DNA from: Amycolatopsis deserti | GTDB taxonomy: Bacteria > Actinomycetota > Actinomycetes > Mycobacteriales > Pseudonocardiaceae | Direction: 5' to 3' | Length of the DNA stretch: 64,000 nt | NCBI RefSeq assembly: GCF_014653945.1 | Contig: NZ_BNAU01000005.1 | Span: 62,001 to 126,000 of the forward strand | Shown here: in pieces, positions 7,728 through 16,380 of the stretch | Layout: each line of letters opens with the position of its first letter | How positions within the stretch are numbered: the first letter of the stretch is position 1 | Made by a program: the position numbers and the translations under genes | Notes under the pieces: generated by a model | The model's input: the letters and a program-made list of their open reading frames with translations, nothing else | The model's database searches: none | What the model was told of the DNA's origin: nothing

Positions 7728-8872
7728 CACAGCGTCCGCGAGATGACTTCGCGCATGATCTCGCTGGTCCCGCCGAAGATGCGGGAGATGCGCAGATCCG
7801 TCCACGCGCGGGCGATCGGGTACTCGGTCATGTAGCCGTAGCCGCCGTGCAGCTGGACGCAGTCGTCGACGACCTTGTTGGCGCGCTCGGTGGTCCACAG
7901 CTTGACCATCGCCGCGCCCTGGACGTCCAGCTCGCCCTTGAGGTGGCGTTCGATGCACTGGTCGAGGAACGCGCGCGCGACGACCGCCTCGGTCGCCGCG
8001 TCGGCGAGCTTGAACTTGCTGTTCTGGAAGTTGTAGACCGGGCGGCCGAAAGCGGTGCGGCCCTTGGTGTACTCGATGGTGAGGTCGATCGCGGCCTCCA
8101 TGCCGGCCACCGCGGTGACCGCGATGATCAGCCGCTCCTGCGGGAGCTGCTGCATCATCTGGATGAAGCCCTGACCCTCCTCGCCGAGCAGGTTCGCCGC
8201 CGGCACCCGCACGTCGTCGAAGAACAGCTCGGCGGTGTCCTGGCCCTTGAGGCCGACCTTGTCCAGCACGCGGCCGCGGCGAAAGCCCGGGCGGTCGGTC
8301 TCGACGACGATCAGCGACACCCCGGCCGCGCCGGCGTCCGGGTCGGTCTTGCAGGCCACCACGACCACGTCGGCCATGCCGCCGTTGCTGATGAACGTCT
8401 TGGCGCCGTTGATGACGTACTCGTCGCCCTCGCGCACCGCGCGGGTCTTGATGCCCTGCAGGTCGGAGCCGGTGCCCGGCTCGGTCATGCCGATCGCGGC
8501 GACCCACTCGCCGCTGGCGAGCTTGGGCAGCCACTCCTTCTTCTTCTCTTCGGTCGCGTAGTGGAGCAGGTAGTGCGCCACGATGCCGTTGTGCACGGAC
8601 ACGCCCCACGAGCTGTCGCCGCTGCGGGCCTGCTCCTCGTACAGCACGGCTTCGTGCGCGAAGGTGCCGCCACCGCCGCCGTACTCCTCGGGGATCGAGA
8701 TGGCGAGCAGCCCGACCTCGCCGGCCTTCGTCCACAGCTCGCGGTCGACGGACTTCTGCTGGTTCCACCGCTCCTGGTGCGGCACGAGCTCCTTCTGGCA
8801 GAACGAGCGGGCCAGCTCGCGGAACTCGCCCAGGTCCTGCGCCCAGGAACTCTTCGGTGCGGGCAACGGCAT
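7727..8872 (-). CDS. Acyl-CoA dehydrogenase
   Basis: A 381-residue FAD-dependent acyl-CoA dehydrogenase of usual length. IGMTEPGTGSDLQGIKTRA is the flavin/substrate signature, QLHGGYGYMTEYPIARAWTD and IFGGTSEIMREVI are the C-terminal FAD and helix signatures. It would introduce the alpha-beta double bond in an acyl-CoA during beta-oxidation. ATG at 8870-8872 has GGAGG seven bases upstream. It is the first gene of a two-gene operon with the CoA-transferase, and faces a TetR gene across 91 bases that contain two palindromes. Confidence 0.92.
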   Translation of the reverse strand: MPLPAPKSSWAQDLGEFRELARSFCQKELVPHQERWNQQKSVDRELWTKAGEVGLLAISIPEEYGGGGGTFAHEAVLYEEQARSGDSSWGVSVHNGIVAHYLLHYATEEKKKEWLPKLASGEWVAAIGMTEPGTGSDLQGIKTRAVREGDEYVINGAKTFISNGGMADVVVVACKTDPDAGAAGVSLIVVETDRPGFRRGRVLDKVGLKGQDTAELFFDDVRVPAANLLGEEGQGFIQMMQQLPQERLIIAVTAVAGMEAAIDLTIEYTKGRTAFGRPVYNFQNSKFKLADAATEAVVARAFLDQCIERHLKGELDVQGAAMVKLWTTERANKVVDDCVQLHGGYGYMTEYPIARAWTDLRISRIFGGTSEIMREVISRTL

Positions 8873-8894
8873 CGGTGACCTCCAGCGGTGGAAA

Positions 8895-8936
8895 ACATTA
8901 CGGACGGAATGTAAGTTCCGGGTGGAATGTACATCC
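8895..8936. promoter_or_regulatory. Probable TetR operators between acyl-CoA dehydrogenase and tetR
   Basis: Two palindromes share the word GGAATGT. The first, ACATT-N8-AATGT, spans 8895-8912; the second, GGAATGTACATCC, spans 8924-8936 around the perfect core ATGTACAT. They sit 13-30 bases upstream of each of the two divergent starts, the expected place for an autoregulated TetR operator. Binding by the adjacent regulator is inference. Confidence 0.6.
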
Positions 8937-8963
8937 GGCGGCGACGCCGGTAAAGGAGGCGAC

Positions 8964-9575
8964 GTGACCGCGCGGGGGCACCGCACGCAGGCCGAGCGCC
9001 GGGAGCAGACCCGGACGGCCCTGCTCGACGCGACCATCGAGTGCCTGGTCGAGCTGGGCTACGCCCGCACGTCGGTGCAGGAGATCTGCACCAGGGCGGG
9101 GGTGTCGAAGGGCGCGGCGCAGCACCACTTCGCGGACAAAGCCGACCTGATGGCGGCCGCTGTGGCGCATCTCACGACCCGGCGGACGGCGGCGTTGTCG
9201 GAGTCGTTCGCGGACCTGCCGCGCGGCGAGAACGCCATCCCGGCGGCGATCGACCTGCTGTGGGCGGGTTACTCGGGCACGCTCGCCACCGCCGCGACCG
9301 AACTGTGGATCGCGGCGCGCACCGACCCGGCGTTGCGGGCGGCGATCCGACCGGTCGACCGGGCCCTGGGCCGCGAAACGCTGACGTTGATCCGGAACTT
9401 CGCACCGGACCTGCCCCGCGAACGGCTGGAGACGCTGTTCTGGCTGACGGTGAACTTCACGCGCGGCCTGGCGCTGGACGCCGAGCTGGGCGGCGCGCCC
9501 GCACGACGGAAGCAGCTGCTGGAGGAGTGGAAGCGGCTCGCGCTGGCCGCGTACCGGGGCGACATCGAGGGGTGA
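8964..9575 (+). CDS. TetR family transcriptional regulator
   Basis: A 203-residue protein with an N-terminal TetR helix-turn-helix (about residues 10-55): TRTALLDATIECLVELGY, then TSVQEICTRAGVSKGAAQHHFADKADL. The C-terminal ligand domain (about 70-200) is helical and family-specific. The GTG start follows a textbook AAAGGAGG six bases away. It is divergent from the acyl-CoA dehydrogenase operon, and the palindromes between them suggest it represses that operon and itself, with an acyl-CoA as likely ligand. The ligand is inference. Confidence 0.9.
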   Translation: MTARGHRTQAERREQTRTALLDATIECLVELGYARTSVQEICTRAGVSKGAAQHHFADKADLMAAAVAHLTTRRTAALSESFADLPRGENAIPAAIDLLWAGYSGTLATAATELWIAARTDPALRAAIRPVDRALGRETLTLIRNFAPDLPRERLETLFWLTVNFTRGLALDAELGGAPARRKQLLEEWKRLALAAYRGDIEG

Positions 9576-9665
9576 CCACGGGCGGCGGGAGGGGCCGGCG
9601 GTGCGCCCACTCCCGGCGGAACGCGCCGCTCGCGTGTCTCGCGCCAGCTTCAAGAGACGCCCGGG

Positions 9666-9710
9666 GAGGGAGCGGCCGGCCCGGCCCTCGCCCGGGCCGG
9701 CCGCTCCCTC
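9666..9710 (+). terminator. Strong hairpin downstream of tetR
   Basis: Bases 9666-9684 and 9692-9710 are a perfect 19-bp inverted repeat with a seven-base loop, 90 bases after the tetR stop. It probably ends tetR transcription before the aldehyde dehydrogenase promoter. Confidence 0.7.
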
Positions 9711-9737
9711 GTGAGACGTGTGGATCTCCGAGTGTGA

Positions 9738-9779
9738 CGTTCGCGAACGGAAAGGGTCCGGCGCCATACCGGCGGTATG
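9738..9779. promoter_or_regulatory. Two palindromes upstream of the succinate-semialdehyde dehydrogenase gene
   Basis: CGTTCGCGAACG (9738-9749) is a perfect 12-bp palindrome and CATACCGgCGGTATG (9765-9779) a perfect 15-bp inverted repeat, 27 bp centre to centre and 44-85 bases before the start codon. This is the right place for an operator. No cognate regulator is evident. Confidence 0.45.
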
Positions 9780-9822
9780 CTGTACTCGCCGGTAACGTTG
9801 CCGACGAGCGCCAGGAGGGCCG

Positions 9823-11433
9823 ATGACCAGCACCACCGCGAGCACGGGCGAGGCTTCGACGGGGCCGAACACCGTCGGCGGGATCGCCGGTGCACCCACC
9901 GCCGCCCAGGCCGCCCAGCTCGCCCGCCGCGCCGAAGGCGGCCAGGACTCCGCCCCGGTCGAGATCACCGCCCCGTTCACCGGGCTGCCGACCGCGACCC
10001 TGCCGCAGGCCACCGACGCCGACGTGCGGGCGGTGTTCGCCGAGGCCCGCAAGGCGCAGCGCGCGTGGGCCGCCCGCCCGGTGACCGAGCGGCAGCGCGT
10101 CCTGAAGCGGCTCGGGGACCTGATCCTCGGCCGCCAGGAGGAAATCCTGAACCTGGTGCAGCTGGAGGCGGGCAAGGCCCGGATCGACGCGTTCGACGAG
10201 GTCAGCGCGACGGCCCTGGTCGCGGGCTACTACGGCAAGCACAGCGCGAAGTTCCTCAGCGCCCGGCGCGCCGCCGGGGTCATCCCGGTCGCGACGAAGG
10301 CGGGCGAGATCCGGCACCCCAAGGGCGTCGTCGGGGTCATCTCGCCGTGGAACTACCCGCTCGCGCTGACCGCGATGGACGTGCTGCCCGCGCTCGCCGC
10401 CGGGAACGCCGTCGTGCAGAAGCCGGACAACCAGACCGCGTTGTCCGCGCTGTGGCTGCACGAGCTGGCCGAGGAGGCCGGGCTGCCGGCGGGCGTGTGG
10501 CGGATCGTGCTGGGGCGGGGTTCGCGCATCGGCGACGCGCTCGTCGAGGAGTCGGACTACCTGTGCTTCACCGGTTCCACGCCGACGGGGAAGGCGCTGG
10601 CGGAGAAGGTCGCGAAGCGGCTCACCGGGTACTCGCTGGAGCTGGGCGGCAAGAACCCGATGATCGTGCTGCCGGACGCGAACGTCGCGAAGGCCGCGGC
10701 GGGTGCCGTTTCGGCGTGCTTCTCCTCGGCGGGACAGTTGTGCGTGTCGGTGGAGCGGATCTACGTGCACGAGAACATCCGCGAGGAGTTCACGAAGGCG
10801 TTCGTGGCGAGGACGAAGGCGTTGAGGCTGGGCGCCGAGCTCGGGTTCGGCGCGGACATGGGTTCGCTGACGAGTGCCGCGCAGCTGGCGGCGGTGAGCG
10901 CCCACGTGGAGGACGCGCGCGCCAAGGGGGCGACGATCCTCACCGGCGGCCGGGCGCGTCCCGATCTGGGGCCGCTGTTCTACGAGCCGACGGTGCTGAC
11001 GGACGTGACCGAGGACGTGGCGCTGTTCCGGGAGGAGACGTTCGGCCCGGTGGTGGCGATCTACGGCTACACCGATCTGGACGAGGCGATCGAGCGCGCG
11101 AACGACACCGAGTACGGCCTGAACGCGAGCGTGTGGTCCGGCAGCGCGGCGGCGGGCTGGGCGGTGGCGTCCCGGTTGAAGGCCGGAACGGTCAACGTGA
11201 ACGAGGGTTACGCGGCGACTTTCGGGACCGTCGGGCTGCCCATGGGAGGCATGAAGGACAGCGGCTTCGGGCGGCGCAACGGCAAGGAAGGGCTGCTGAA
11301 GTACACGGAGGCACAGTCGATCGCGGTGCAGCGCGGCGTGCGGCTGCGGCCGCCGCGAGTGGTGCCGGGGAAGGTCTGGGCGCGCGGGATGACGGTGGGA
11401 CTTCGGTTGCTGGGCAAGCTGCCGGGCCGCTGA
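9823..11433 (+). CDS. gabD2: Succinate-semialdehyde dehydrogenase, NADP-dependent type
   Basis: A 536-residue aldehyde dehydrogenase of the GabD2 type known from mycobacteria, with a longer N-terminus than E. coli GabD. PWNYPLALTAMDVLPALAAGN is the nucleotide-binding segment, Glu273 in LELGGKNP the general base and Cys307 in SSAGQLCVS the catalytic nucleophile. It would oxidise succinate semialdehyde to succinate, linking GABA or polyamine breakdown to the TCA cycle. The ATG follows AGGAGG. The short C-terminal extension after the conserved GRRNGKEGLLKYTE block is normal for the group. The gene looks monocistronic. Confidence 0.88.
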   Translation: MTSTTASTGEASTGPNTVGGIAGAPTAAQAAQLARRAEGGQDSAPVEITAPFTGLPTATLPQATDADVRAVFAEARKAQRAWAARPVTERQRVLKRLGDLILGRQEEILNLVQLEAGKARIDAFDEVSATALVAGYYGKHSAKFLSARRAAGVIPVATKAGEIRHPKGVVGVISPWNYPLALTAMDVLPALAAGNAVVQKPDNQTALSALWLHELAEEAGLPAGVWRIVLGRGSRIGDALVEESDYLCFTGSTPTGKALAEKVAKRLTGYSLELGGKNPMIVLPDANVAKAAAGAVSACFSSAGQLCVSVERIYVHENIREEFTKAFVARTKALRLGAELGFGADMGSLTSAAQLAAVSAHVEDARAKGATILTGGRARPDLGPLFYEPTVLTDVTEDVALFREETFGPVVAIYGYTDLDEAIERANDTEYGLNASVWSGSAAAGWAVASRLKAGTVNVNEGYAATFGTVGLPMGGMKDSGFGRRNGKEGLLKYTEAQSIAVQRGVRLRPPRVVPGKVWARGMTVGLRLLGKLPGR

Positions 11434-11572
11434 GTGTCGCTTCTGGAGACGCGGCGGCACCCGAGGTGACCGTCCGGCGGTGTGAGGCGCTTCGCTCGTG
11501 GGGTGGGTGGCCGCCCGTGCGGTGGGGGCCGCCCGTGGGGTGGGCTCTTCGCCGTGCCGGGCGCGGGTTCAG

Positions 11573-11616
11573 AGATCAAGGGATGTCCTCGCCGGACGGG
11601 CAGGCTCCGGGATGAC
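11573..11616 (-). repeat. 44-bp dispersed repeat, copy 1
   Basis: Read on the minus strand, these 44 bases match 38381-38424 at 43 of 44 positions. They sit in non-coding DNA between the aldehyde dehydrogenase and the LuxR-type regulator. No coding frame explains the conservation. The rest of 11434-11664 holds only GGTGGG/CCGCCCGT-like short repetitions. Confidence 0.75.
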
Positions 11617-11664
11617 CACCCAGCTCGGGTTCTGTTCAAAGATCGAGGGCACGGCGCCCGGCCG

Positions 11665-14600
11665 TCAGGTCAGCAGGCCCTTGTCGTAGGCGATGGCCAC
11701 TGCTTCGGCTCTTCGGCTGGCTCCCAGTTTCGCCATCACGCGCGACAGGTGGACGCTCACCGTCTTCTCGCTGATGTACAGCTCCTCGCCGACCTGTCTG
11801 TTCGTTCGGCCCAGTGCCACTCGTTCCAGGACGGCTCGTTCGCGGTCGGTCAGGGGGTCGATCGCCGGGCGGGCGGCCGGTTTCGGCTCTACGCCGGGGA
11901 TATCGATGCGGGCACGCCGGGCTACCTCGCGCACCGCGTCGCGGAGGGGTTCGGCTCGCAGGCGGTCGGCGACGTCGTGGGCGGCCAGCAGTTCCTTCGC
12001 GGCCAGGCCCGCGTCGCCCTGGGCGGCCAGCAGCGCTTCCGCGTGGTGCCAGCGGCAGATCGCCTGCTCGTACACCGCCCCGTAGTCGAACGCGGCCACC
12101 GCCGCGGCCCACAGCGCCGGGTCGGCCGGGCCCTCCAGGCCACTCGCGGCGGCTTCGGCTCGCGCCAGCCACGCCCGCGCCTCCGGGCCGAGCGTCTGGG
12201 CCCGCGGCTTGCCGTTCTCGCCGGCGTACCGGACCTGCTCGATCAGCTTCCGGCCCGCGATGACGGCCTGCTCGACCAGCCCGTGGTCACCGTGCTTGCG
12301 GGCACTCGCCGCCCACGCCGCGGCCGCCTCGACCCCCAGTGCGCCGAGGCGGACGGTGGCGAGCAGGTACCCCTCGTCGAACGACAGCAGGAACTCGGTG
12401 ACCTTCCGCACCCACGCGATCGCCTGCTCGTACTCGCCCTGCCACATCGCGAGTTCGGCGCCCGTCGCGCCGCTCACGATCGCTGTCAGCGGCTCCGCCC
12501 GCCAGTGCGGCCGCAGCTCCGCCAGGTACTTCTCCGCCGTGTCGACCCGGCCCCGGGCGACCGCGAACGGCAGCCACGACGACGTCATCCGCGCGGCCAG
12601 CACGCTCGACACACCCCGCGCGGGCGCGTTCGTGCTCGCCATCGCGGGCCAATCGCCGGTGAGGTACCGCAGCGTCAGGTACCGGGCCCGCATCTCCAGC
12701 CCGTAGATGCTCCACGTCAGCCCGGTCTGCTCGGCCCGCTCGACCCCGCGCCGGTAGATGTCCATCGCGGGGCCGTACTCGCCGAGGTCCTCGTAGCTGA
12801 ACGCCAGGAAGCAGACCGCGCGCAACGCGACGTTGAGCGATCCGGAATCCAAGGCCTTGCGTTCGGCCTCCGCCAGGCGCTCCCGAGCCTCAGCCGGCTC
12901 CCCCACGGCATCGGCCAGCGCGCCCAGCGTGACCAGCGCCGCGGCCTCCGCGCCGGTGTTGCCGACGGCCCGCGCGTCGGCGACCGCGGCGTTCGCGTTC
13001 CACCGCGAGTCCTCGTACTGGCCGGCGTTGCGCAGGATCGTGGCCCGCGTGGCGAGCACCCACGCCCGTGTCTTGCTCGGCTCATCCTCCGCGACCAGCT
13101 CCCACGCGCGGTTGATGGCGTCGAGCGCCTCGGTGAGCGTGCCCTCGGCGTTGAGCAGCACCTCGGCGAACCGCCGCCACACCTTCGCCGCCCTCTCGGG
13201 CGGCACGCCCCGCTTCAGGTTCTGCACCGAGGACCGGCCGTAGGCGATGGCCCGCTCCGGCTCGCCCGAGGTCGCCGCGAAATAGGACGCCTCCTGCAGC
13301 AGTTTCAGCTCGTCGACGTCCGCGGGGCGGTCCGCCTGCGGCACCGCGTCCCAGATCTCCAGCGCCTGCTCGATGTGCCGCAGCGCCGCACCGGGCGCGC
13401 CCAGCCGTTCGGCCTCGTCGGCGGCCTGCAGCAACGCGGCCAGCGCCGTCTTCAGGTCCCGGCTGCGCAGGCTGTGGTACGCGAGCTTCGCGTCGTGGCC
13501 GCGGCCCTGCGGGATGCGGCGGATGCGCTCGGCGTAGGCCGCGTGCATGCGGACCCGCTCCCCCGGCAGCAGGTCCCCGTACACCGCTTCCTGCAGCAAC
13601 GCGTGCCGGAACGTGTAGGCGCCCCGCTCGATGACCAGCACGTGGTGGTGCACCGCTTCGCGCAGCGCCTCGTCCAGCTCCAGCTCACCCAGCCCGGTGA
13701 CCTCGGCCAGCGCCGCGTGCGCCACCGAGTCGCCGGCCGCCGAGATCGTGCGGACCACGCGCCGCGCCTCGGGCGAGAGCCGTTCCAGCCGGGACAGCAG
13801 CACCTCGGCCAGCCCCGCAGGCAGGTCCTCGCACTCCACGCCCGCGGCCATCAGCTCCTCGGCGAAGAACGGGTTGCCCTCCGACCGCTCCGCGACCCAC
13901 GCGACGATCTCGGGCGACACCGGCCCGTCGGCCAGCGCCTCGACGAACGCGTGCGCTTCGGCCGTGCCGAACGGCCGCAGCTCGATCTGCGTGACCGCGG
14001 GCAGGCGGACCAGCTCCACCAGCATCGCCCGCAACGGGTGCCGCCGGTGCACGTCCTCCTCCCGGTAGCTGCCGACCACCAGCAACCGCTGCCCCCGCAG
14101 CCGGTTGAGCAGGAACGACAGCAGGTTCCGGGTGGACGAGTCGGCCCAGTGCAGGTCCTCCAGCACGAGCAGCACCGGCCGGTGCACGGCGACCTGCGCC
14201 AGGACGCCCAGCACCGCGTCGAACAGCTGAAGCTGCCCGAGGTCCTGCTCCGGGCGCACCCGGTACGGCACGTCCCGCTCCCCCGACGTGTCCAGCCCCA
14301 GGTGGTCGCCGCTCGGCGACGGCGGCGTGGCCCCCTGCGGCAGCAGCCGCGCCAACGCCGGCCGCACCCGGACCGCCTCGGCGATCTCGGGGTCGTCGTC
14401 CAGGCTCAGCGGCGACAACGCCTCGGCGAAGGGCAGGTAGGGCAGACCGCCCTCACGCACGTCCAGACAGCGTCCGGCGAGCACGAGCGCGCCGCGGGAG
14501 GTGGCGTGCTCGGCGAGCTCGGTCAGCAGACGCGTCTTGCCCACCCCGGCATCACCCGATACGAGGACCGCGCCCGCCTCACCCCGCTCGGCGGCGGTGA

Positions 14601-14679
14601 AGGCGGCACGCAGCCGTCGCAGCTCGTCGGCGCGGGCGACCAGTGGGATTCCGGAACCTAGGCGGGGCACGAGCATCAT
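11665..14679 (-). CDS. LuxR-family transcriptional regulator with AAA ATPase domain (LAL type)
   Basis: A roughly 1,004-residue regulator of the large ATP-binding LuxR class. The N-terminus carries Walker A (GDAGVGKTRL) and Walker B (VLLVLEDLHWADSS) of a STAND/AAA ATPase; the long middle is helical repeats of the TPR kind; the C-terminal 65 residues are a LuxR helix-turn-helix (LTDRERAVLERVALGRTNRQ, then EKTVSVHLSRVMAKLG). Such proteins bind a ligand through the middle domain and activate nearby or distant operons. ATG codons at 14679 and 14676 are equally plausible. Its target is not evident from the neighbours. Confidence 0.9.
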   Translation of the reverse strand: MMLVPRLGSGIPLVARADELRRLRAAFTAAERGEAGAVLVSGDAGVGKTRLLTELAEHATSRGALVLAGRCLDVREGGLPYLPFAEALSPLSLDDDPEIAEAVRVRPALARLLPQGATPPSPSGDHLGLDTSGERDVPYRVRPEQDLGQLQLFDAVLGVLAQVAVHRPVLLVLEDLHWADSSTRNLLSFLLNRLRGQRLLVVGSYREEDVHRRHPLRAMLVELVRLPAVTQIELRPFGTAEAHAFVEALADGPVSPEIVAWVAERSEGNPFFAEELMAAGVECEDLPAGLAEVLLSRLERLSPEARRVVRTISAAGDSVAHAALAEVTGLGELELDEALREAVHHHVLVIERGAYTFRHALLQEAVYGDLLPGERVRMHAAYAERIRRIPQGRGHDAKLAYHSLRSRDLKTALAALLQAADEAERLGAPGAALRHIEQALEIWDAVPQADRPADVDELKLLQEASYFAATSGEPERAIAYGRSSVQNLKRGVPPERAAKVWRRFAEVLLNAEGTLTEALDAINRAWELVAEDEPSKTRAWVLATRATILRNAGQYEDSRWNANAAVADARAVGNTGAEAAALVTLGALADAVGEPAEARERLAEAERKALDSGSLNVALRAVCFLAFSYEDLGEYGPAMDIYRRGVERAEQTGLTWSIYGLEMRARYLTLRYLTGDWPAMASTNAPARGVSSVLAARMTSSWLPFAVARGRVDTAEKYLAELRPHWRAEPLTAIVSGATGAELAMWQGEYEQAIAWVRKVTEFLLSFDEGYLLATVRLGALGVEAAAAWAASARKHGDHGLVEQAVIAGRKLIEQVRYAGENGKPRAQTLGPEARAWLARAEAAASGLEGPADPALWAAAVAAFDYGAVYEQAICRWHHAEALLAAQGDAGLAAKELLAAHDVADRLRAEPLRDAVREVARRARIDIPGVEPKPAARPAIDPLTDRERAVLERVALGRTNRQVGEELYISEKTVSVHLSRVMAKLGASRRAEAVAIAYDKGLLT

Positions 14680-14740
14680 TCTGTCGCACCCCACCGACAA
14701 AACCGGCACACTTTTCGCCGTGGGCGGACCCACACCGGCC

Positions 14741-14917
14741 CTACCGCGCCTGTACCAGCTCGACCGTGCTCGCACGGCGCTGCTCCGGCACCCGGATCTC
14801 GGCCTTGCTCCTGGCCCGCCTGAACCAGCGGCCACCGGGACGGCCGGCCTTCTCCAGCTGCTCGCGACGGTAGGCCACCTCGGCCATGACCGCGTCGAAC
14901 ATCAATTCGTTGCGCAT
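14741..14917 (-). CDS. Small basic protein, unknown
   Basis: A 58-residue protein, strongly basic, with helical N-terminus (MRNELMFDAVMAEVAYRR) and a run of Arg in the second half (RWFRRARSKAEIRV). ATG 14915-14917 is preceded by AGAGGGA at seven bases. It lies 61 bases upstream of the LuxR-type regulator on the same strand and could be co-transcribed with it. I do not recognise a family; the charge suggests nucleic-acid or membrane association, but that is speculation. Confidence 0.55.
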   Translation of the reverse strand: MRNELMFDAVMAEVAYRREQLEKAGRPGGRWFRRARSKAEIRVPEQRRASTVELVQAR

Positions 14918-15020
14918 CGGGAGTTCCCTCTTCCGGCTCACTCAGTTCCTGTGGTGAACCTCAGAGTCGTCCTGAGGGCCGCCTCCCGGCATCGGACGAT
15001 CACCTCGTCCCGGACGCGAA

Positions 15021-15069
15021 ACGACCCCTTACCCCGCCTCATCCCCTGCTCGGCGGTGTAAGGGGTCGT
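15021..15069 (-). terminator. Hairpin after the DUF397 gene
   Basis: ACGACCCCTTAC (15021-15032) pairs perfectly with 15058-15069 across a 25-base loop, 15 bases beyond the DUF397 stop. It probably ends the two-gene Scr1-like transcript. Confidence 0.55.
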
Positions 15070-15083
15070 CCGTTCGGCTCACC

Positions 15084-15284
15084 TCAGGCGCGGTCGAGCG
15101 CGCCGACGGCGCGGAGCAGGCCGCGCCAGCTGTCGGCGGACACGTGCAGCTCGCCCGCGCCGGGGTTCTTGGAGTCGCGCACGCCGACACCTCCGGCGAT
15201 CATCGCGACCTCGACGCAGTCGTTCCCGCCACCGCTGTGGCTGCTCTTGCGCCACACCGGGGCAACTCGCTCCACATGGGACAT
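15084..15284 (-). CDS. DUF397 domain protein (Scr1-like)
   Basis: A 66-residue protein with the DUF397 signature WRKSSHSGGGNDCVEVA followed by VRDSKNP and SWRGLL. These small proteins are encoded in many copies in Streptomyces and Pseudonocardiaceae, almost always beside a DUF5753 XRE regulator, as here. The pair has been described as toxin-antitoxin-like and linked to morphological control. ATG 15282-15284 follows GGGGAG. It sits 55 bases downstream of its XRE partner and is the last gene before a hairpin. Confidence 0.85.
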   Translation of the reverse strand: MSHVERVAPVWRKSSHSGGGNDCVEVAMIAGGVGVRDSKNPGAGELHVSADSWRGLLRAVGALDRA

Positions 15285-15339
15285 TTCTCCCCGCTCCTCA
15301 CTTCCCAGGCACACGTTGGGTACGGCTCACCGGCCACCG

Positions 15340-16191
15340 TTATCCGGAAAAACGTTCGGCGGCCGCGGCGATCACCTCGACCGAGTCGTCCGGTTTCAGA
15401 GCCGTCGCACGCAAATGATCGAACATGAGGATATAGCGGCGCACATCGGGGGGCAGCTCGAGGAAAAAACCACCCGAAGTGCTGTCCACGTACACCACAT
15501 CGGGATCGGCCTGCTCGGGGAATCCGAGGATCAGGAACGGTCCTTCCATCCCCGGGTGGGCGCCCGCCCCGAACGGGACCACCTGGATGGTGACGTGCGG
15601 CAGCTGCGCGACGGCCAGCAGCCGTTCGGCCTGGTGCGCCATCACCTCCGGCCCGCCGACCACGCGGTGCAGCACCGCCTCGTCGATGACGGCCCAGTAC
15701 TCCGGCGGGTTCGGGTCGGTCAGCAGCTGCTGGCGGGCGGTGCGCGCGGCGACCCGGCGCTGGATGTCGGACTCCTCGGCGTCCGGCCGCATGGCGCGGA
15801 TGACCGCGCGCGCGTACGGCTCGGTCTGCAGCAGGCCGGGCACGAGCAGCGCCTGGAAGGCGCGCAGCGAGCTGGCGTCGGCCTCCAGCCCGACGAAGGT
15901 GCCGGTGAAGACCTCCTTGTAGGCCTGCCACCAGCCCGGTTTGCGGGCCTCGCGGGCGAGCTGGACGAGCGCTTCCCGCTCGTCGCCGGTCATGCCGTAC
16001 AGCTCGAGCATGTCGCGCGCGTCGCGTGGTGTGACACCGACGTGGCCGGTCTCGATGCGGCTGATCTTGGACGCGGAACACTCGAGCTTCTCGGCGACCT
16101 CGTCGATGGTGAGGTCCGCGGCCTCACGCAACCGGCGCAGTTCACTCGCCAGCCGCCGCCGGCGAATCGTAGGACCCTGACCCCGACTCAT
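15340..16191 (-). CDS. XRE-family helix-turn-helix regulator with DUF5753 domain (Scr1-associated)
   Basis: A 283-residue protein with an N-terminal XRE helix-turn-helix (about residues 12-66): LRRLREAADLTIDEVAEKLE, then CSASKISRIETGHVGVTPRD. The remaining 190 residues match the DUF5753 domain, with VPGLLQTEPYARAV and the late VTIQVVPFGAGAHPGMEGPF motifs. It pairs with the DUF397 gene downstream. ATG 16189-16191 follows GGAGGAG. Divergent from a small zinc-ribbon-like gene across 189 bases, which should contain both promoters. Confidence 0.88.
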   Translation of the reverse strand: MSRGQGPTIRRRRLASELRRLREAADLTIDEVAEKLECSASKISRIETGHVGVTPRDARDMLELYGMTGDEREALVQLAREARKPGWWQAYKEVFTGTFVGLEADASSLRAFQALLVPGLLQTEPYARAVIRAMRPDAEESDIQRRVAARTARQQLLTDPNPPEYWAVIDEAVLHRVVGGPEVMAHQAERLLAVAQLPHVTIQVVPFGAGAHPGMEGPFLILGFPEQADPDVVYVDSTSGGFFLELPPDVRRYILMFDHLRATALKPDDSVEVIAAAAERFSG

Positions 16192-16380
16192 GTCCGCTCC
16201 TCCACTCCGGCCCGCGCATTCCCCCCGGCGGCTCGTGGACAACCCGCTCCATCTAACCAGCAGAATCCGAAAACCCGGGTAGCTCACCCCGTTGAGGTAT
16301 CTTCCGGGTTCAGCGGTCTGCAAATTGCATAATGCCGCGGTAATCTGGCCCGCGCGAACTGAACTTCCCCAGGAGGCGGC

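Noticed and set aside
11482..14661. 1,059-codon plus-strand frame opposite the LuxR-type regulator
   Set aside because: The minus strand has Walker motifs and a LuxR helix-turn-helix; the plus frame shows only biased composition.
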